From the NCBI RefSeq assembly GCF_004337475.1, contig NZ_SJZJ01000012.1, positions 16,565-80,564 on the forward strand: a DNA stretch of 64,000 bases. Direction: 5' to 3'. How positions within the stretch are numbered: position 1 is the first letter of the stretch; each line of letters begins with the position of its first letter. Below, piece after piece: positions 8,855 through 17,625 of this stretch. Source of the stretch: Nocardioides jejuensis (lineage in GTDB: Bacteria > Actinomycetota > Actinomycetes > Propionibacteriales > Nocardioidaceae). The position numbers and the translations under genes are program-made. The notes below the pieces were generated by a model that saw only the letters and a list, made by a program, of their open reading frames with translations, had not been told where the DNA came from and made no database searches.

Positions 8855-9667
8855 CTACTCGGCGACCGCCTCGCCGACCACGTTGGCCCCCACCTCATTG
8901 GGCTGGGCTCCGCCGTAACGACGGTCGCGGCGCGCGTACTGGTCGCACGCGGCCCACAGGTGACGCCGGTCGACATCGGGCCAGAGCACGTCGGTGAAGA
9001 CGAACTCCGAGTACGCCGACTGCCAGGTCAGGAAGTTCGAGAGGCGCTGCTCCCCCGACGTACGCCAGATCAGGTCGGCGTCGGGGAACTCCGGCACGTA
9101 GAGGTGCTGGGCGATCGTCTTCTCGTCGATCTTCTCGGGGTTGATCTTGCCCGCAGCAGCCAGGCGCGCGATCGCCTTGGTCGCGTCGACCAGCTCGGGA
9201 CGGCCGCCGTAGTTGATGCACATCGTGAGGGTGAGGACGTCGTTGTCCTTCGTCATCTCCTCGGCGACGCGGAGCTCCTTGAGCACGGACTTCCACAGGC
9301 GCGGTGCGCGGCCGGCCCAGCGCACGCGGACGCCGAGGGCGTTCATCTCGTCGCGCCGCCGGCGTACGACGTCGCGGTTGAAGCCCATGAGGTAGCGCAC
9401 CTCGTCGGGCGAGCGCGACCAGTTCTCCGTCGAGAACGCATAGACCGTGACGGCCTTGATGCCGAGCTCGATCGCGCCCTCCATCACGTCGAAGAGCGCG
9501 AACTCGCCCTGCGCGTGGCCGGCGTTGCGCGGCAGGCCGCGCTCCTTGGCCCAGCGGCCGTTGCCGTCCATCACGATGGCCACGTGCTCGGGCACCAGGT
9601 CGGCCGGGATCGGCGGCGGCTTCACCCCGGAGACGTGCGGCTGGGGCGTGGCAAAACGGCGGGTCAC
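8855..9667 (-). CDS. uppS: Isoprenyl (undecaprenyl/polyprenyl) diphosphate synthase
   Basis: A 270-residue cis-prenyltransferase that condenses isopentenyl diphosphate onto an allylic primer to make the long-chain lipid carrier for cell-wall synthesis. The catalytic segment MDGNGRWA is at residues 33-40 (Asp34), followed by AFSTENWSR and, near the C-terminus, DLIWRTSGEQRLSNF, which bind the diphosphate groups. Chain length cannot be predicted. The GTG start at 9667 is favoured over upstream in-frame codons because a TAGGGT -10 hexamer (complement of 9675-9680) lies 7 bases before it, the local leaderless pattern. Its stop is 4 bases from the convergent zur stop. Confidence 0.92.
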   Translation of the reverse strand: MTRRFATPQPHVSGVKPPPIPADLVPEHVAIVMDGNGRWAKERGLPRNAGHAQGEFALFDVMEGAIELGIKAVTVYAFSTENWSRSPDEVRYLMGFNRDVVRRRRDEMNALGVRVRWAGRAPRLWKSVLKELRVAEEMTKDNDVLTLTMCINYGGRPELVDATKAIARLAAAGKINPEKIDEKTIAQHLYVPEFPDADLIWRTSGEQRLSNFLTWQSAYSEFVFTDVLWPDVDRRHLWAACDQYARRDRRYGGAQPNEVGANVVGEAVAE

Positions 9668-9734
9668 AGGCCACACCCTAGAGGTCGGACCATCTTCACC
9701 ATCCGACACGCGAATCATTTGATTCCCGAGTAAC

Positions 9735-9759
9735 TTTGGTCGTGCACACTGTGACCAAA
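9735..9759. promoter_or_regulatory. Inverted repeat upstream of the MarR gene, candidate autoregulatory operator
   Basis: TTTGGTC (9735-9741) and GACCAAA (9753-9759) form a perfect 7-bp inverted repeat with an 11-bp spacer, 30 bases before the chosen MarR start and about 70 bases upstream of the divergent uppS start. MarR regulators commonly bind palindromes of this size in their own promoter. Function is inferred from position and symmetry. Confidence 0.4.
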
Positions 9760-9788
9760 CCGTGACCTTCGCACTGCAAAGAGGACCC

Positions 9789-10301
9789 GTGGAGCCGAAG
9801 ACCCCCAACGACGTGATCGAGCAGCAGCTCACCAAGGTGATGCGCCGCAGCAACGCGATCCACGTCAGCACTGCCAGTGGCGAAGTCGCCCTCGAGCGTT
9901 CCAGCTACGGCATCCTCTGCCTCCTGGCCGACGAGGGACCGCAGCGCCTGGGCGCCATCGCCTCGGCGTTCCACCTGGACCCGTCGACGGTCACGCGTCA
10001 GGCGCAGGCTGTCGTGCGCCTCGGTCTCGCCGCCAAGAAGACCGACCCGGGCGACCGGCGCGCGACCCTCCTCAGCCTCTCCGACTTCGGCGAGCGCTCG
10101 ATCAAGGAGGCGCGCGACTTCCGCCGCCAGGCGCTCGACCTGCTGCTCGCCGAGTGGTCGCCCGCTGACGTCGCCGAGTTCGGCCGCCTGCTGTCGCTCT
10201 TCAACGAGACCATCGACCACTGGGACAACGGTGCCGTCCCGGCCGAGATCACCAACCACCACCTCGCCGCGCCCGCGCCGGACGGCGAGCCCGAGGTCTG
10301 A
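9789..10301 (+). CDS. MarR family transcriptional regulator
   Basis: A 170-residue winged-helix regulator. The core reads SSYGILCLLADEGPQRLGAIASAFHLDPSTVTRQAQAVVRLGLAAKK-TDPGDRRATLLSLS, the MarR DNA-binding helix and wing, with the DxRR signature in the wing. Flanking helices form the dimer interface. The C-terminal ~25 residues are a polar extension. GTG 9789 is preferred because AAAGAGGA lies just upstream; GTG 9762 in the same frame would add nine residues. It stands alone between uppS and recO, both on the opposite strand, and probably regulates itself at 9735-9759. No target or ligand can be named. Confidence 0.85.
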   Translation: MEPKTPNDVIEQQLTKVMRRSNAIHVSTASGEVALERSSYGILCLLADEGPQRLGAIASAFHLDPSTVTRQAQAVVRLGLAAKKTDPGDRRATLLSLSDFGERSIKEARDFRRQALDLLLAEWSPADVAEFGRLLSLFNETIDHWDNGAVPAEITNHHLAAPAPDGEPEV

Positions 10302-10319
10302 CCGACCGCGGCGCCGCGG

Positions 10320-11063
10320 TCAGCGCTCGACGTACGCGAGCGAGCGCAGGCCGCGCTCCACGTGCCACTGCAGGTACGCCGCGACGAGGCCGGTCGCCTC
10401 ACGGCGGTGCCGTGGCTCGCTGGCGCTGACCGTGGCCCAGTCACCGGCGAGCAGCGCGCCGAGAAGCGTGATCGTCTCGGGCGCAGGACTCGCCGAACCC
10501 GGCAGCTTGTCGTTGACGCAGAGGACTCCACCCGCCGCCGGGTGGAACCAGCGGTGCGGGCCCATCTCCCCACAGCGTGCGCACGCGTCGAAGCTCGGCG
10601 CATAGCCGGCAACCGCCAGGCTCCGGAGCAGGTAGGAGTCGAGCACCTGCCCGGCCGGCTTGGGGTCGTCGGGGTTGTCGAGACCGGTCATCGCACGCAG
10701 CGCACCCACGAGCAGCAGGAACTGCTGCAGCGCCGGCTCGCGATCCTCGGTGATCAGCCTCTCGGCCGTCTCGAGCATCGCTGTGCCGGCGGTGTAGCGC
10801 TCGTAGTCGAGCCCGAGGTTCGCGGGGAACGGCGTGATCGTCACGGCCTGCGTGATCGTGTCGAGGTTGCGCCCCTCGGCGAGCTGCAGGTCGACGTGGC
10901 TGAATGGCTCGAGCCTGCTCCCCCACCGGCTGGTCGTGCGGCGTACGCCCTTGGCCACCGCGCGCACCCGACCCTGGTCACGGGTCAGCAGCGTGATGAT
11001 CCGGTCGGCCTCACCCAGCTTGTGGGTGCGGAGCACGACGGCCTCGGCGCGGTAGAGGGGCAC
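10320..11063 (-). CDS. recO: DNA repair protein RecO
   Basis: A 247-residue RecO, which acts with RecR to load RecA on single-stranded DNA during recombinational repair. The N-terminal OB-fold starts LYRAEAVVLRTHKLGEADRIITLLTRDQGRVRAVAKGVRR (written here in part of the conserved block, residues 3-42). The C-terminal zinc module shows CARCGEMG and a second Cys in GGVLC. The GTG start at 11063 precedes the OB-fold directly; codons further upstream run into the divergent gene. Proximity to uppS, leuA and era is conserved in actinobacteria. Confidence 0.92.
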   Translation of the reverse strand: MPLYRAEAVVLRTHKLGEADRIITLLTRDQGRVRAVAKGVRRTTSRWGSRLEPFSHVDLQLAEGRNLDTITQAVTITPFPANLGLDYERYTAGTAMLETAERLITEDREPALQQFLLLVGALRAMTGLDNPDDPKPAGQVLDSYLLRSLAVAGYAPSFDACARCGEMGPHRWFHPAAGGVLCVNDKLPGSASPAPETITLLGALLAGDWATVSASEPRHRREATGLVAAYLQWHVERGLRSLAYVER

Positions 11064-11081
11064 GCGTTCTATTGTGCCGTG

Positions 11082-11900
11082 GTGACCTCGCCCCTGATGA
11101 CGCCGCGCCACCACCCCCAGGATGTTCTCTTCGACGCGGTGATGCCGGCGCTTGCGCCGGAGGCTCAGCACGCCGCCGCAGAGCTCCGGAAGGTCGGACT
11201 CCGCGACTGGGTGATGTCCCTGGCATCGGTCGTCTCGCTGGGTCTGATCGTCTGGTTCGGCTTCTGGCGCCCCGAGTCCGCGTCGGTGCGCCACGCGGCG
11301 TACGGCGTGGATGCGGCCATCTCCGGGCTCTTCGCGCTCCGCCTGCTGTCGCGGCTCTTCCGCTACGGCCGGACCTCGCGTTTCTGGGCGACGGGCTGGT
11401 GGGAGCTGATCGCGCTCGTCCCGCTGATGACGCCGTGGGCAGGGTTTGCGGGACTCCCCCTGGCCGTCATCGGCCTGGCGCGCACGACGCGCGCGATCGA
11501 CACCGGCGACAACGTCGTCGGTGATGCGGTCACGGTCTTCCTCATCGACCACTTCTCCGCGCCGATCGTCGACGCGATCAAGCGCCCGATCACCGTCGCG
11601 GTCCTCGACGAGGTCATCGACGTCATCGCCACCGGCACGTACGCCGCCAACGTCCGTGCCGCTCTCGACGAGAACCGCCTCGAGCTCGAGCAGATGGTGC
11701 ACGACCTGCTGATGGCCGATCGCACCGCCGGCAAGCTGAAGTACGTGCCGTTCCACGACGAGATCGTCGGCCTGGTCTCCGACACCGTGCTCCGGATCCT
11801 CGAGGGCGCCCTCGAGGACGCCCGCACCACCGAGCTGATCAGTGACGTCATCCGCAACTCGGCCGACCAGCTCCGCGACGCGATCCGCGCGAAGGCCTGA
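11082..11900 (+). CDS. Membrane protein of unknown function, ion-channel-like N-terminal region
   Basis: A 272-residue protein. Three or four hydrophobic helices lie at about residues 40-135 (for example VMSLASVVSLGLIVWFGFW), resembling voltage-sensor-type or small ion-transporter membrane regions but without a recognisable selectivity filter. The C-terminal 130 residues are soluble and mostly helical, with two similar stretches (LDENRLELEQMVHDLLMADR and VSDTVLRILEGALEDARTTE). GTG 11082 follows a TATTGT hexamer (11070-11075) by 6 bases, the leaderless pattern; ATG 11097 is an alternative. It is divergent from recO with only an 18-base gap. Its 3' end is embedded in a 17-bp tandem repeat. Confidence 0.7.
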   Translation: MTSPLMTPRHHPQDVLFDAVMPALAPEAQHAAAELRKVGLRDWVMSLASVVSLGLIVWFGFWRPESASVRHAAYGVDAAISGLFALRLLSRLFRYGRTSRFWATGWWELIALVPLMTPWAGFAGLPLAVIGLARTTRAIDTGDNVVGDAVTVFLIDHFSAPIVDAIKRPITVAVLDEVIDVIATGTYAANVRAALDENRLELEQMVHDLLMADRTAGKLKYVPFHDEIVGLVSDTVLRILEGALEDARTTELISDVIRNSADQLRDAIRAKA

Positions 11901-11960
11901 CCTGGGCGGAGGCCTGACCTGCGCGGAGGCCTGACCTGCGCGGAGGCCTGACCTGCGCGG
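11893..11960. repeat. Four tandem copies of a 17-bp repeat spanning a stop codon
   Basis: The unit AGGCCTGACCTGCGCGG occurs four times head to tail at 11893-11909, 11910-11926, 11927-11943 and 11944-11960; the first copy has one substitution (G for C). The first copy contains the TGA stop (11898-11900) of the upstream membrane-protein gene, so the array seems to have grown by duplication of the gene's last codons plus flanking bases. A partial fifth unit (AGGCGCACG) follows. Confidence 0.95.
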
Positions 11961-12073
11961 AGGCGCACGTGCGAGACGACACGCCCGGGGGCACGTGTTC
12001 CTCGGCGCGTCGATGCACACATACGACTCCCCGCCGAGACCACGCCAGCGGTGTGGCGATCAGCCGGGTCCCG

Positions 12074-12601
12074 TCAGGCGTCGAGAGCCCGCAGGTAGCG
12101 GCGCGTCATCCAGTTCTGCACCGCCCGCGTCATCGGGCCGCCGATGCGCGCCAGCCGGGTCGCCGGCCGTGAGAACACCCGGACGGTGAGCTGCACACCT
12201 CCATCGGCCAGCGACTCCACGAGGAAGAGCTCCTCGCCCTCCTCGGGATGGCCGGGCAGGGTGCCGTAGGCGAAGCCGACCCGCCCGGGCTCGTCCACGA
12301 CGTAGGCGACCCGGCACGGGATCGGCAGCCGCGCCGGCCCGACCCCGAACCCGAGCACGACGACCGCGCCGTCGCCGACCTTCGGGCCATCCGCTGCCAC
12401 GCGCAGCCCCGAGCGTTCGTGGAGCTGCCAGGTCAGCACCAGCTCGGCCGCCTCGGCGAAGGTCCGACCGCGCAGACGCCGTGTCTGCTCGAGCTGCCGG
12501 TAGCCAGCGGGCAGCGCGCCGCGCGTGGCCCCGACGTCGTCGTACGTGAACGGGGCCCGCGCGAGGAGCGCTGCCTCGGCGGCAGCAAGGAGCATGACCA
12601 C
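12074..12601 (-). CDS. DUF1990 family protein
   Basis: A 175-residue member of the DUF1990 family, whose biochemical role is unknown. Family features visible are YDDVGATRGALPAGYRQLEQ near the N-terminus, TWQLHERSGLRV, and the central block GARLPIPCRVAYVVDEP-like text followed by FAYGTLPGHPEEGEE. No signal peptide or membrane span is evident, so it is probably cytoplasmic. GTG 12601 and ATG 12595 are both possible starts; the latter has GGGGG 7-11 bases upstream. It is convergent with the 11082-11900 gene across the tandem repeat and divergent from the small membrane protein at 12673. Confidence 0.75.
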   Translation of the reverse strand: MVMLLAAAEAALLARAPFTYDDVGATRGALPAGYRQLEQTRRLRGRTFAEAAELVLTWQLHERSGLRVAADGPKVGDGAVVVLGFGVGPARLPIPCRVAYVVDEPGRVGFAYGTLPGHPEEGEELFLVESLADGGVQLTVRVFSRPATRLARIGGPMTRAVQNWMTRRYLRALDA

Positions 12602-12672
12602 CCCCGCATCATGCCCTGAGCACGTGCCTGCGAACGCGGCACATCCCCGGGCGGCGAGCGCTACCGTCAGTC

Positions 12673-13029
12673 ATGACCAGCCGCCTGTCGCCCGCTGAGG
12701 CGGGCCTCGTCGTCGTTGCCGAGGTCGTGGTCATTGCCGCTGGCTTCGCTGGCCTGATCGGCCCCAACTGGCGCCCGGCGGGACTCCTCGCCGGCGTCGT
12801 CGCAGCTCTCGTCGCAGCATCGCTGGCGTGGTCGCGGCACGCGCTCGCCGGGCCGGCTCTCGGCGCGGCCCTGGGTCTGACCCTCGCCCAGGCGTACGTG
12901 CTCGCCACCGGCTGGAATGACGAGGAGCTCATCGATCCGCTCGTGGTGCTCGGCGGTTTCGCCACACTGGTCGGGATCATCATCGGCGCCGCGATCGCGA
13001 CGGGCGCGCTGCTCCGCCCGCGCCGCTGA
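12673..13029 (+). CDS. Small membrane protein of unknown function
   Basis: This 118-residue protein consists of four hydrophobic helices with short loops (for example GLVVVAEVVVIAAGFAGLIG, LAGVVAALVAASLAWS, LVVLGGFATLVGIIIGAAIATGALL). The ATG is preceded by TACCGT (12662-12667) at 5 bases, consistent with leaderless transcription. No family could be recognised and no partner is obvious. It ends at a strong bidirectional hairpin shared with leuA. Confidence 0.65.
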   Translation: MTSRLSPAEAGLVVVAEVVVIAAGFAGLIGPNWRPAGLLAGVVAALVAASLAWSRHALAGPALGAALGLTLAQAYVLATGWNDEELIDPLVVLGGFATLVGIIIGAAIATGALLRPRR

Positions 13030-13033
13030 AACG

Positions 13034-13071
13034 CCGCTGCCGACTCATCCACGAGGACGAGCCGGCAGCGG
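13034..13071. terminator. Bidirectional hairpin terminator between convergent genes
   Basis: CCGCTGCCG (13034-13042) pairs with CGGCAGCGG (13063-13071), and the spacer itself forms an inner stem (CTCaTCC/GGAcGAG around ACGA). It lies in the 56-bp gap between the stop codons of the convergent membrane-protein gene and leuA. There is no clear U-tract, as is usual in actinobacteria. Confidence 0.65.
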
Positions 13072-13085
13072 AACGAGTCAGTTGA

Positions 13086-14843
<1,758 letters not shown>

Positions 14844-14864
14844 TCAGCCGCGCAACACAACACC

Positions 14865-14904
14865 CCGCAGCGAGGAAGGCCGACAGTCTCAGGCCTCGCT
14901 GCGG
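14865..14904 (-). promoter_or_regulatory. leuA transcription attenuator hairpin
   Basis: In the leuA transcript CCGCAGCGAGG (complement of 14894-14904) can pair perfectly with CCTCGCTGCGG (complement of 14865-14875), an 11-bp GC-rich stem with an 18-base loop. It is followed by the U-rich stretch GGUGUUGUGUUG. The 5' arm lies inside the leader-peptide reading frame, directly downstream of its three leucine codons, so a ribosome stalled for charged Leu-tRNA would cover that arm and prevent the terminator. This is inferred from sequence; leader-peptide attenuation of leuA is a known actinobacterial scheme. Confidence 0.8.
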
Positions 14905-14933
14905 CAGCCAAGAAGAAGGAACTGGCGCATCAT
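14889..14933 (-). CDS. leuA leader peptide with three consecutive Leu codons
   Basis: This 14-residue reading frame, MMRQFLLLGCRSEA, is preceded by a good GAGGAG ribosome site (complement of 14936-14941). Its residues 6-8 are encoded by CTT CTT CTT, a leucine codon seldom used in neighbouring genes, which would make translation especially sensitive to the matching charged tRNA. Codons 10-14 overlap the 5' arm of the attenuator. It starts only about 20 bases after the stop of the upstream DUF1003 gene, so the promoter probably lies inside that gene's 3' end. Confidence 0.8.
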   Translation of the reverse strand: MMRQFLLLGCRSEA

Positions 14934-14952
14934 GACTCCTCAAGACTAGCAG

Positions 14953-15351
14953 TCACCCCTGCCCGCCGAGCAGCCGCCGGTGGAGCTCGGCCGTGTGCTC
15001 GTGGATCGCCCGGGTGAGCTCGGTGTTGGTCTTCAGCTCGAGCTCCTGCTCCACGAAGTCGTGGTCGGCTTTCGCCTGCACGAGCGCAGCCTGGCGGTTC
15101 TGACCGATCATCACGAAGGTCGACAGGAAGATCGCCTCGAGCGACACGACCAGGGTGAGCGTCGGCCAGGGGCTGCGCTCGCCCAGCAGCATCCACACGG
15201 CGAACACGACGACGTGGACGTAGACGAACGTCATCGACCCGGCGAACGCCGTGATCGCGTCCGCCAGGCGGTGCTGCGCGCTCGACGCGCGCTTCTCCAG
15301 ATATCCCGCAACACCCGGGTGCGACGACGGGGCGCGCTGCTCAGTGCTCAT
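14953..15351 (-). CDS. DUF1003 family membrane protein
   Basis: A 132-residue protein of the DUF1003 family. It has two transmembrane helices (about residues 38-58 FAGSMTFVYVHVVVFAVWMLL and 65-85, LTLVVSLEAIFLSTFVMIGQ) followed by NRQAALVQAKADHDFVEQ-type helix, the family's conserved C-terminal segment. Function is unknown. It is divergent from the flavodoxin-like gene (29-bp gap) and upstream of the leu leader on the same strand, so read-through into leuA is possible. Confidence 0.8.
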   Translation of the reverse strand: MSTEQRAPSSHPGVAGYLEKRASSAQHRLADAITAFAGSMTFVYVHVVVFAVWMLLGERSPWPTLTLVVSLEAIFLSTFVMIGQNRQAALVQAKADHDFVEQELELKTNTELTRAIHEHTAELHRRLLGGQG

Positions 15352-15380
15352 GAGCAGATGCTGGCACTAGATTCGTCCGC

Positions 15381-15884
15381 ATGGCCCGGCTTCTGGTGGT
15401 CCACCACTCCCCGTCCCGCTCGCTGCAGTCGCTCACGGACGCGGTCGTCGCGGGCGCTCACGACGACAGCATCGAGGGCGTCGAGGTCGTCGTCCGGCCG
15501 GCCCTCGAGGCGAACGCCGACGACGTGCTCGCCGCGGACGGCTACCTGCTCGGCACCACCGCCAACTTCGGCTACATGAGCGGTGCGCTGAAGCACTTCT
15601 TCGACTCGACGTTCCTGCAGATCGGCGGACAGCTGGGCGACGACGGATCGACGGAGGGAGCGCCGGCGACCGGGGTGACGGCAAAGCGCCCCTTCGGCCT
15701 CTACCTCCACGGCCGCTACGACCTCACCGGCGCCATCCGTAGCGTCACCAGCATCACCGGCGCGCTCGGCTGGCGGCAGGGCTACGACGTCCTCGGCGTC
15801 CTCGGCGAGGTGACCAACGCGCACCTCGAGGCGGCCTACGAGCTGGGCGGTACGATCGCGGCGCTCGTGAGCGACGGCTCCTGA
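15381..15884 (+). CDS. Flavodoxin-like NAD(P)H-dependent oxidoreductase
   Basis: A 167-residue flavodoxin-fold protein. The FMN phosphate-binding loop is VVHHSPSRSLQSL (residues 6-18). The isoalloxazine-binding loop is GTTANFGYMSGALKHFFDS (about 59-77), a strong match to NADPH-dependent FMN reductase and WrbA-like families. It probably reduces quinones or flavins in the cytoplasm; the electron acceptor is unknown. ATG 15381 is preceded by TAGATT (15368-15373) at exactly 7 bases, a leaderless promoter. The lipoprotein pair begins 23 bases downstream and may be co-transcribed. Confidence 0.8.
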   Translation: MARLLVVHHSPSRSLQSLTDAVVAGAHDDSIEGVEVVVRPALEANADDVLAADGYLLGTTANFGYMSGALKHFFDSTFLQIGGQLGDDGSTEGAPATGVTAKRPFGLYLHGRYDLTGAIRSVTSITGALGWRQGYDVLGVLGEVTNAHLEAAYELGGTIAALVSDGS

Positions 15885-15907
15885 GCGCCTCGCAAGGGAG
15901 CCGGGTG

Positions 15908-16738
15908 ATGGTGCAGAGCGTGCTGCGTGTGTGTGCGCTGGCGGGTGCCTTCGCGCTCTCGGTTGCGGCGCTCCTCGCGCTCGGCGGCTGCGGCAACGGA
16001 CTCCCGGCGAACATCGACCCGGACCAGGTCGACGCGGTCACCGCCCCGGCCGACGGAGCCTGCCGCGTCCTCGAGCCGGCGGACGTCCACCACGCCAGCA
16101 ACGCGGTCCGCACGGTCAGCTGCAGCAAGCCGCACACGGCCGAGACGTACGCCGTCGGCGAGCTGCCCGCCGACCTCGCCGATGCGGCGTACGACAGTCG
16201 CGAGGTGGCGCGCGACATCTACCGGTCCTGCACGGATGCGTTCGCGAAGCACCTCGGCGCCGACGAGTCGGTGGCGATGCGGACGGTACTGAGCTGGGCG
16301 GAGTTCCAGCCGTCCGAGAAGGCGTGGAAGAAGGGCGCCCGGTGGTACCGGTGCGACCTCGTCGGGGCCAACGACGCGGTGACCACGACGCGCTTCCCGG
16401 ACCTGCCGCCGACGACCCGCAACCTGCTCCGTGGCTCGAAGCCTCCGGATCGCTGGATGATCTGCGCGCGCGGCAACTCCATCGGCACCAGCACCAAGGT
16501 CCCGTGCACGCACAAGCACAACTGGCGCGCCGCCACGACCATCAAGGTCGGCGAGCCCGATGAGGCCTATCCCGGCGACCGCGCGATCGAGGTCAAGACC
16601 CGGGAGTACTGCCACAGCTCGATCAGCGCCTGGCTCAACTACGCACTCGACTTCCAGTACGCCTACACCTGGTTCCACGAGGCCGAGTGGGAGGCCGGCA
16701 TCCGCCGGTCGGTCTGCTGGGCCCGGACGGACACGTGA
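15908..16738 (+). CDS. Exported lipoprotein, septum-formation-family-like
   Basis: A 276-residue lipoprotein: signal helix, then LLALGGCGN with the acylated Cys at residue 28. The mature part has regularly spaced cysteines (CRVLEPAD, VSCSKPHTAET, CTDAF, YRCDLVG, CARGNS, PCTHKHNW, YCHSS, VCWAR), as in the Septum_form family of actinobacterial surface proteins. The motif C-x-x-PHTAE occurs in such proteins. GGGAG at 15896-15900 favours ATG 15908 over GTG 15905. It resembles the next gene in layout (C-S-K/Q-P/A-HT motif), so the two look like a tandem duplication. Confidence 0.7.
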   Translation: MVQSVLRVCALAGAFALSVAALLALGGCGNGLPANIDPDQVDAVTAPADGACRVLEPADVHHASNAVRTVSCSKPHTAETYAVGELPADLADAAYDSREVARDIYRSCTDAFAKHLGADESVAMRTVLSWAEFQPSEKAWKKGARWYRCDLVGANDAVTTTRFPDLPPTTRNLLRGSKPPDRWMICARGNSIGTSTKVPCTHKHNWRAATTIKVGEPDEAYPGDRAIEVKTREYCHSSISAWLNYALDFQYAYTWFHEAEWEAGIRRSVCWARTDT

Positions 16739-16746
16739 GGACCACC

Positions 16747-17571
16747 ATGCGCATCGCTCCCCTGCTCCTCGCCGCCGGCCTCCTGCTCGGCGCCACCGCG
16801 TGCTCCGACGCGACGCCGAAGGCCGCGCCCACTGCCACGCCCACTCCGCCGCCGACCGCGAGCGCCGCGCCCACTCCGCCCGCGCGGGGTTGCTACAACC
16901 TGACGTACTCCGAGGCCCTCGCCGCCACGAGCGACGCCAAGCCCGTCGACTGCAGCCAGGCGCACACGGTCCGCACCTTCTACGTCGGCCAGGCCGACAC
17001 CCTCACCGCAGGCGGACACCTCCTCGCCATCGACGCGGAGAAGGTGCGCCAGCAGATGGCGACGACCTGCCCGCAGCGGTTCGCGTCGTACGTCGGCGGC
17101 AGCACCGAGGAACGCCGGCTGAGCATGCTGTCGCGGGTCTGGTTCGGCCCGACACTGAAGGAGTCCGACGCGGGCCAGTCGTGGCTGCGCTGCGACGTCA
17201 TCGCGCTCGCCTCGGACGGCAAGCTGGCGCGCCTCGGCGGCAAGCTGGAGAAGGTCCTCGACAAGGCCGACGGCCGCGCTCGGTGGGGACGCTGCGCGAC
17301 CGCGAAGCCCGGCACGCGCAACGCGCACCAGGTGATCTGCTCGACCGACGACGCCTGGCGTGCCGTGGCGACGGTCGACGTGCGGGCCGCCGCCAAGGGT
17401 GCCTTCCCCGGCCCGAAGGCAGCCGACGCCGCCGGGGCAGCCTGCGAGGACAAGGTCCGCGCGCACGCGAGCGACAAGCTCAGCTTCACCTGGGGCTGGA
17501 CGCCCCCGATGAAGGCACAGTGGGACGCCGGCCAGCACTACGGATTCTGCTGGGCCCCGGGCAAGCAGTGA
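16747..17571 (+). CDS. Exported lipoprotein, paralogue of the upstream gene
   Basis: A 274-residue lipoprotein whose signal ends in LGATACSD (Cys19), followed by a Thr/Pro/Ala-rich linker to about residue 45 that would lift the folded part off the membrane. The folded part repeats the pattern of its neighbour: GCYNLTYSEAL, DCSQAHTVRTFYVG, WLRCDVIA, GRCATAKPG, VICSTDDAWRAV, and a final FCWAPGKQ comparable to the upstream VCWARTDT. It is eight bases downstream of its paralogue and surely co-transcribed. Role unknown. The stop codon is followed after one base by a 48-bp palindromic repeat. Confidence 0.75.
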   Translation: MRIAPLLLAAGLLLGATACSDATPKAAPTATPTPPPTASAAPTPPARGCYNLTYSEALAATSDAKPVDCSQAHTVRTFYVGQADTLTAGGHLLAIDAEKVRQQMATTCPQRFASYVGGSTEERRLSMLSRVWFGPTLKESDAGQSWLRCDVIALASDGKLARLGGKLEKVLDKADGRARWGRCATAKPGTRNAHQVICSTDDAWRAVATVDVRAAAKGAFPGPKAADAAGAACEDKVRAHASDKLSFTWGWTPPMKAQWDAGQHYGFCWAPGKQ

Positions 17572-17572
17572 C

Positions 17573-17620
17573 GGTCGTCCGTGTGAGCCCTGGCCATAGG
17601 TAGGGCTCACACGGACGACC
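17573..17620. repeat. 48-bp palindromic repeat, copy 1
   Basis: Left arm GGTCGTCCGTGTGAGCCCT (17573-17591), centre GGCCATAGGT, right arm AGGGCTCACACGGACGACC (17602-17620): a perfect 19-bp inverted repeat with a 10-bp centre. It fills almost exactly the gap between the stop codons of two convergent genes (one base on one side, five on the other), where it could act as a bidirectional terminator. The same element recurs at 34726-34773 and 35769-35816. Confidence 0.95.
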
Positions 17621-17625
17621 GCGCG

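Noticed and set aside
11893..11960. Tandem 17-bp repeats as a CRISPR array
   Set aside because: There are no spacers between units, and no cas genes in the window.
17573..17620. 48-bp palindrome as inverted end of an insertion sequence
   Set aside because: No transposase gene lies nearby, and the element is itself a complete palindrome rather than one end of a longer element.
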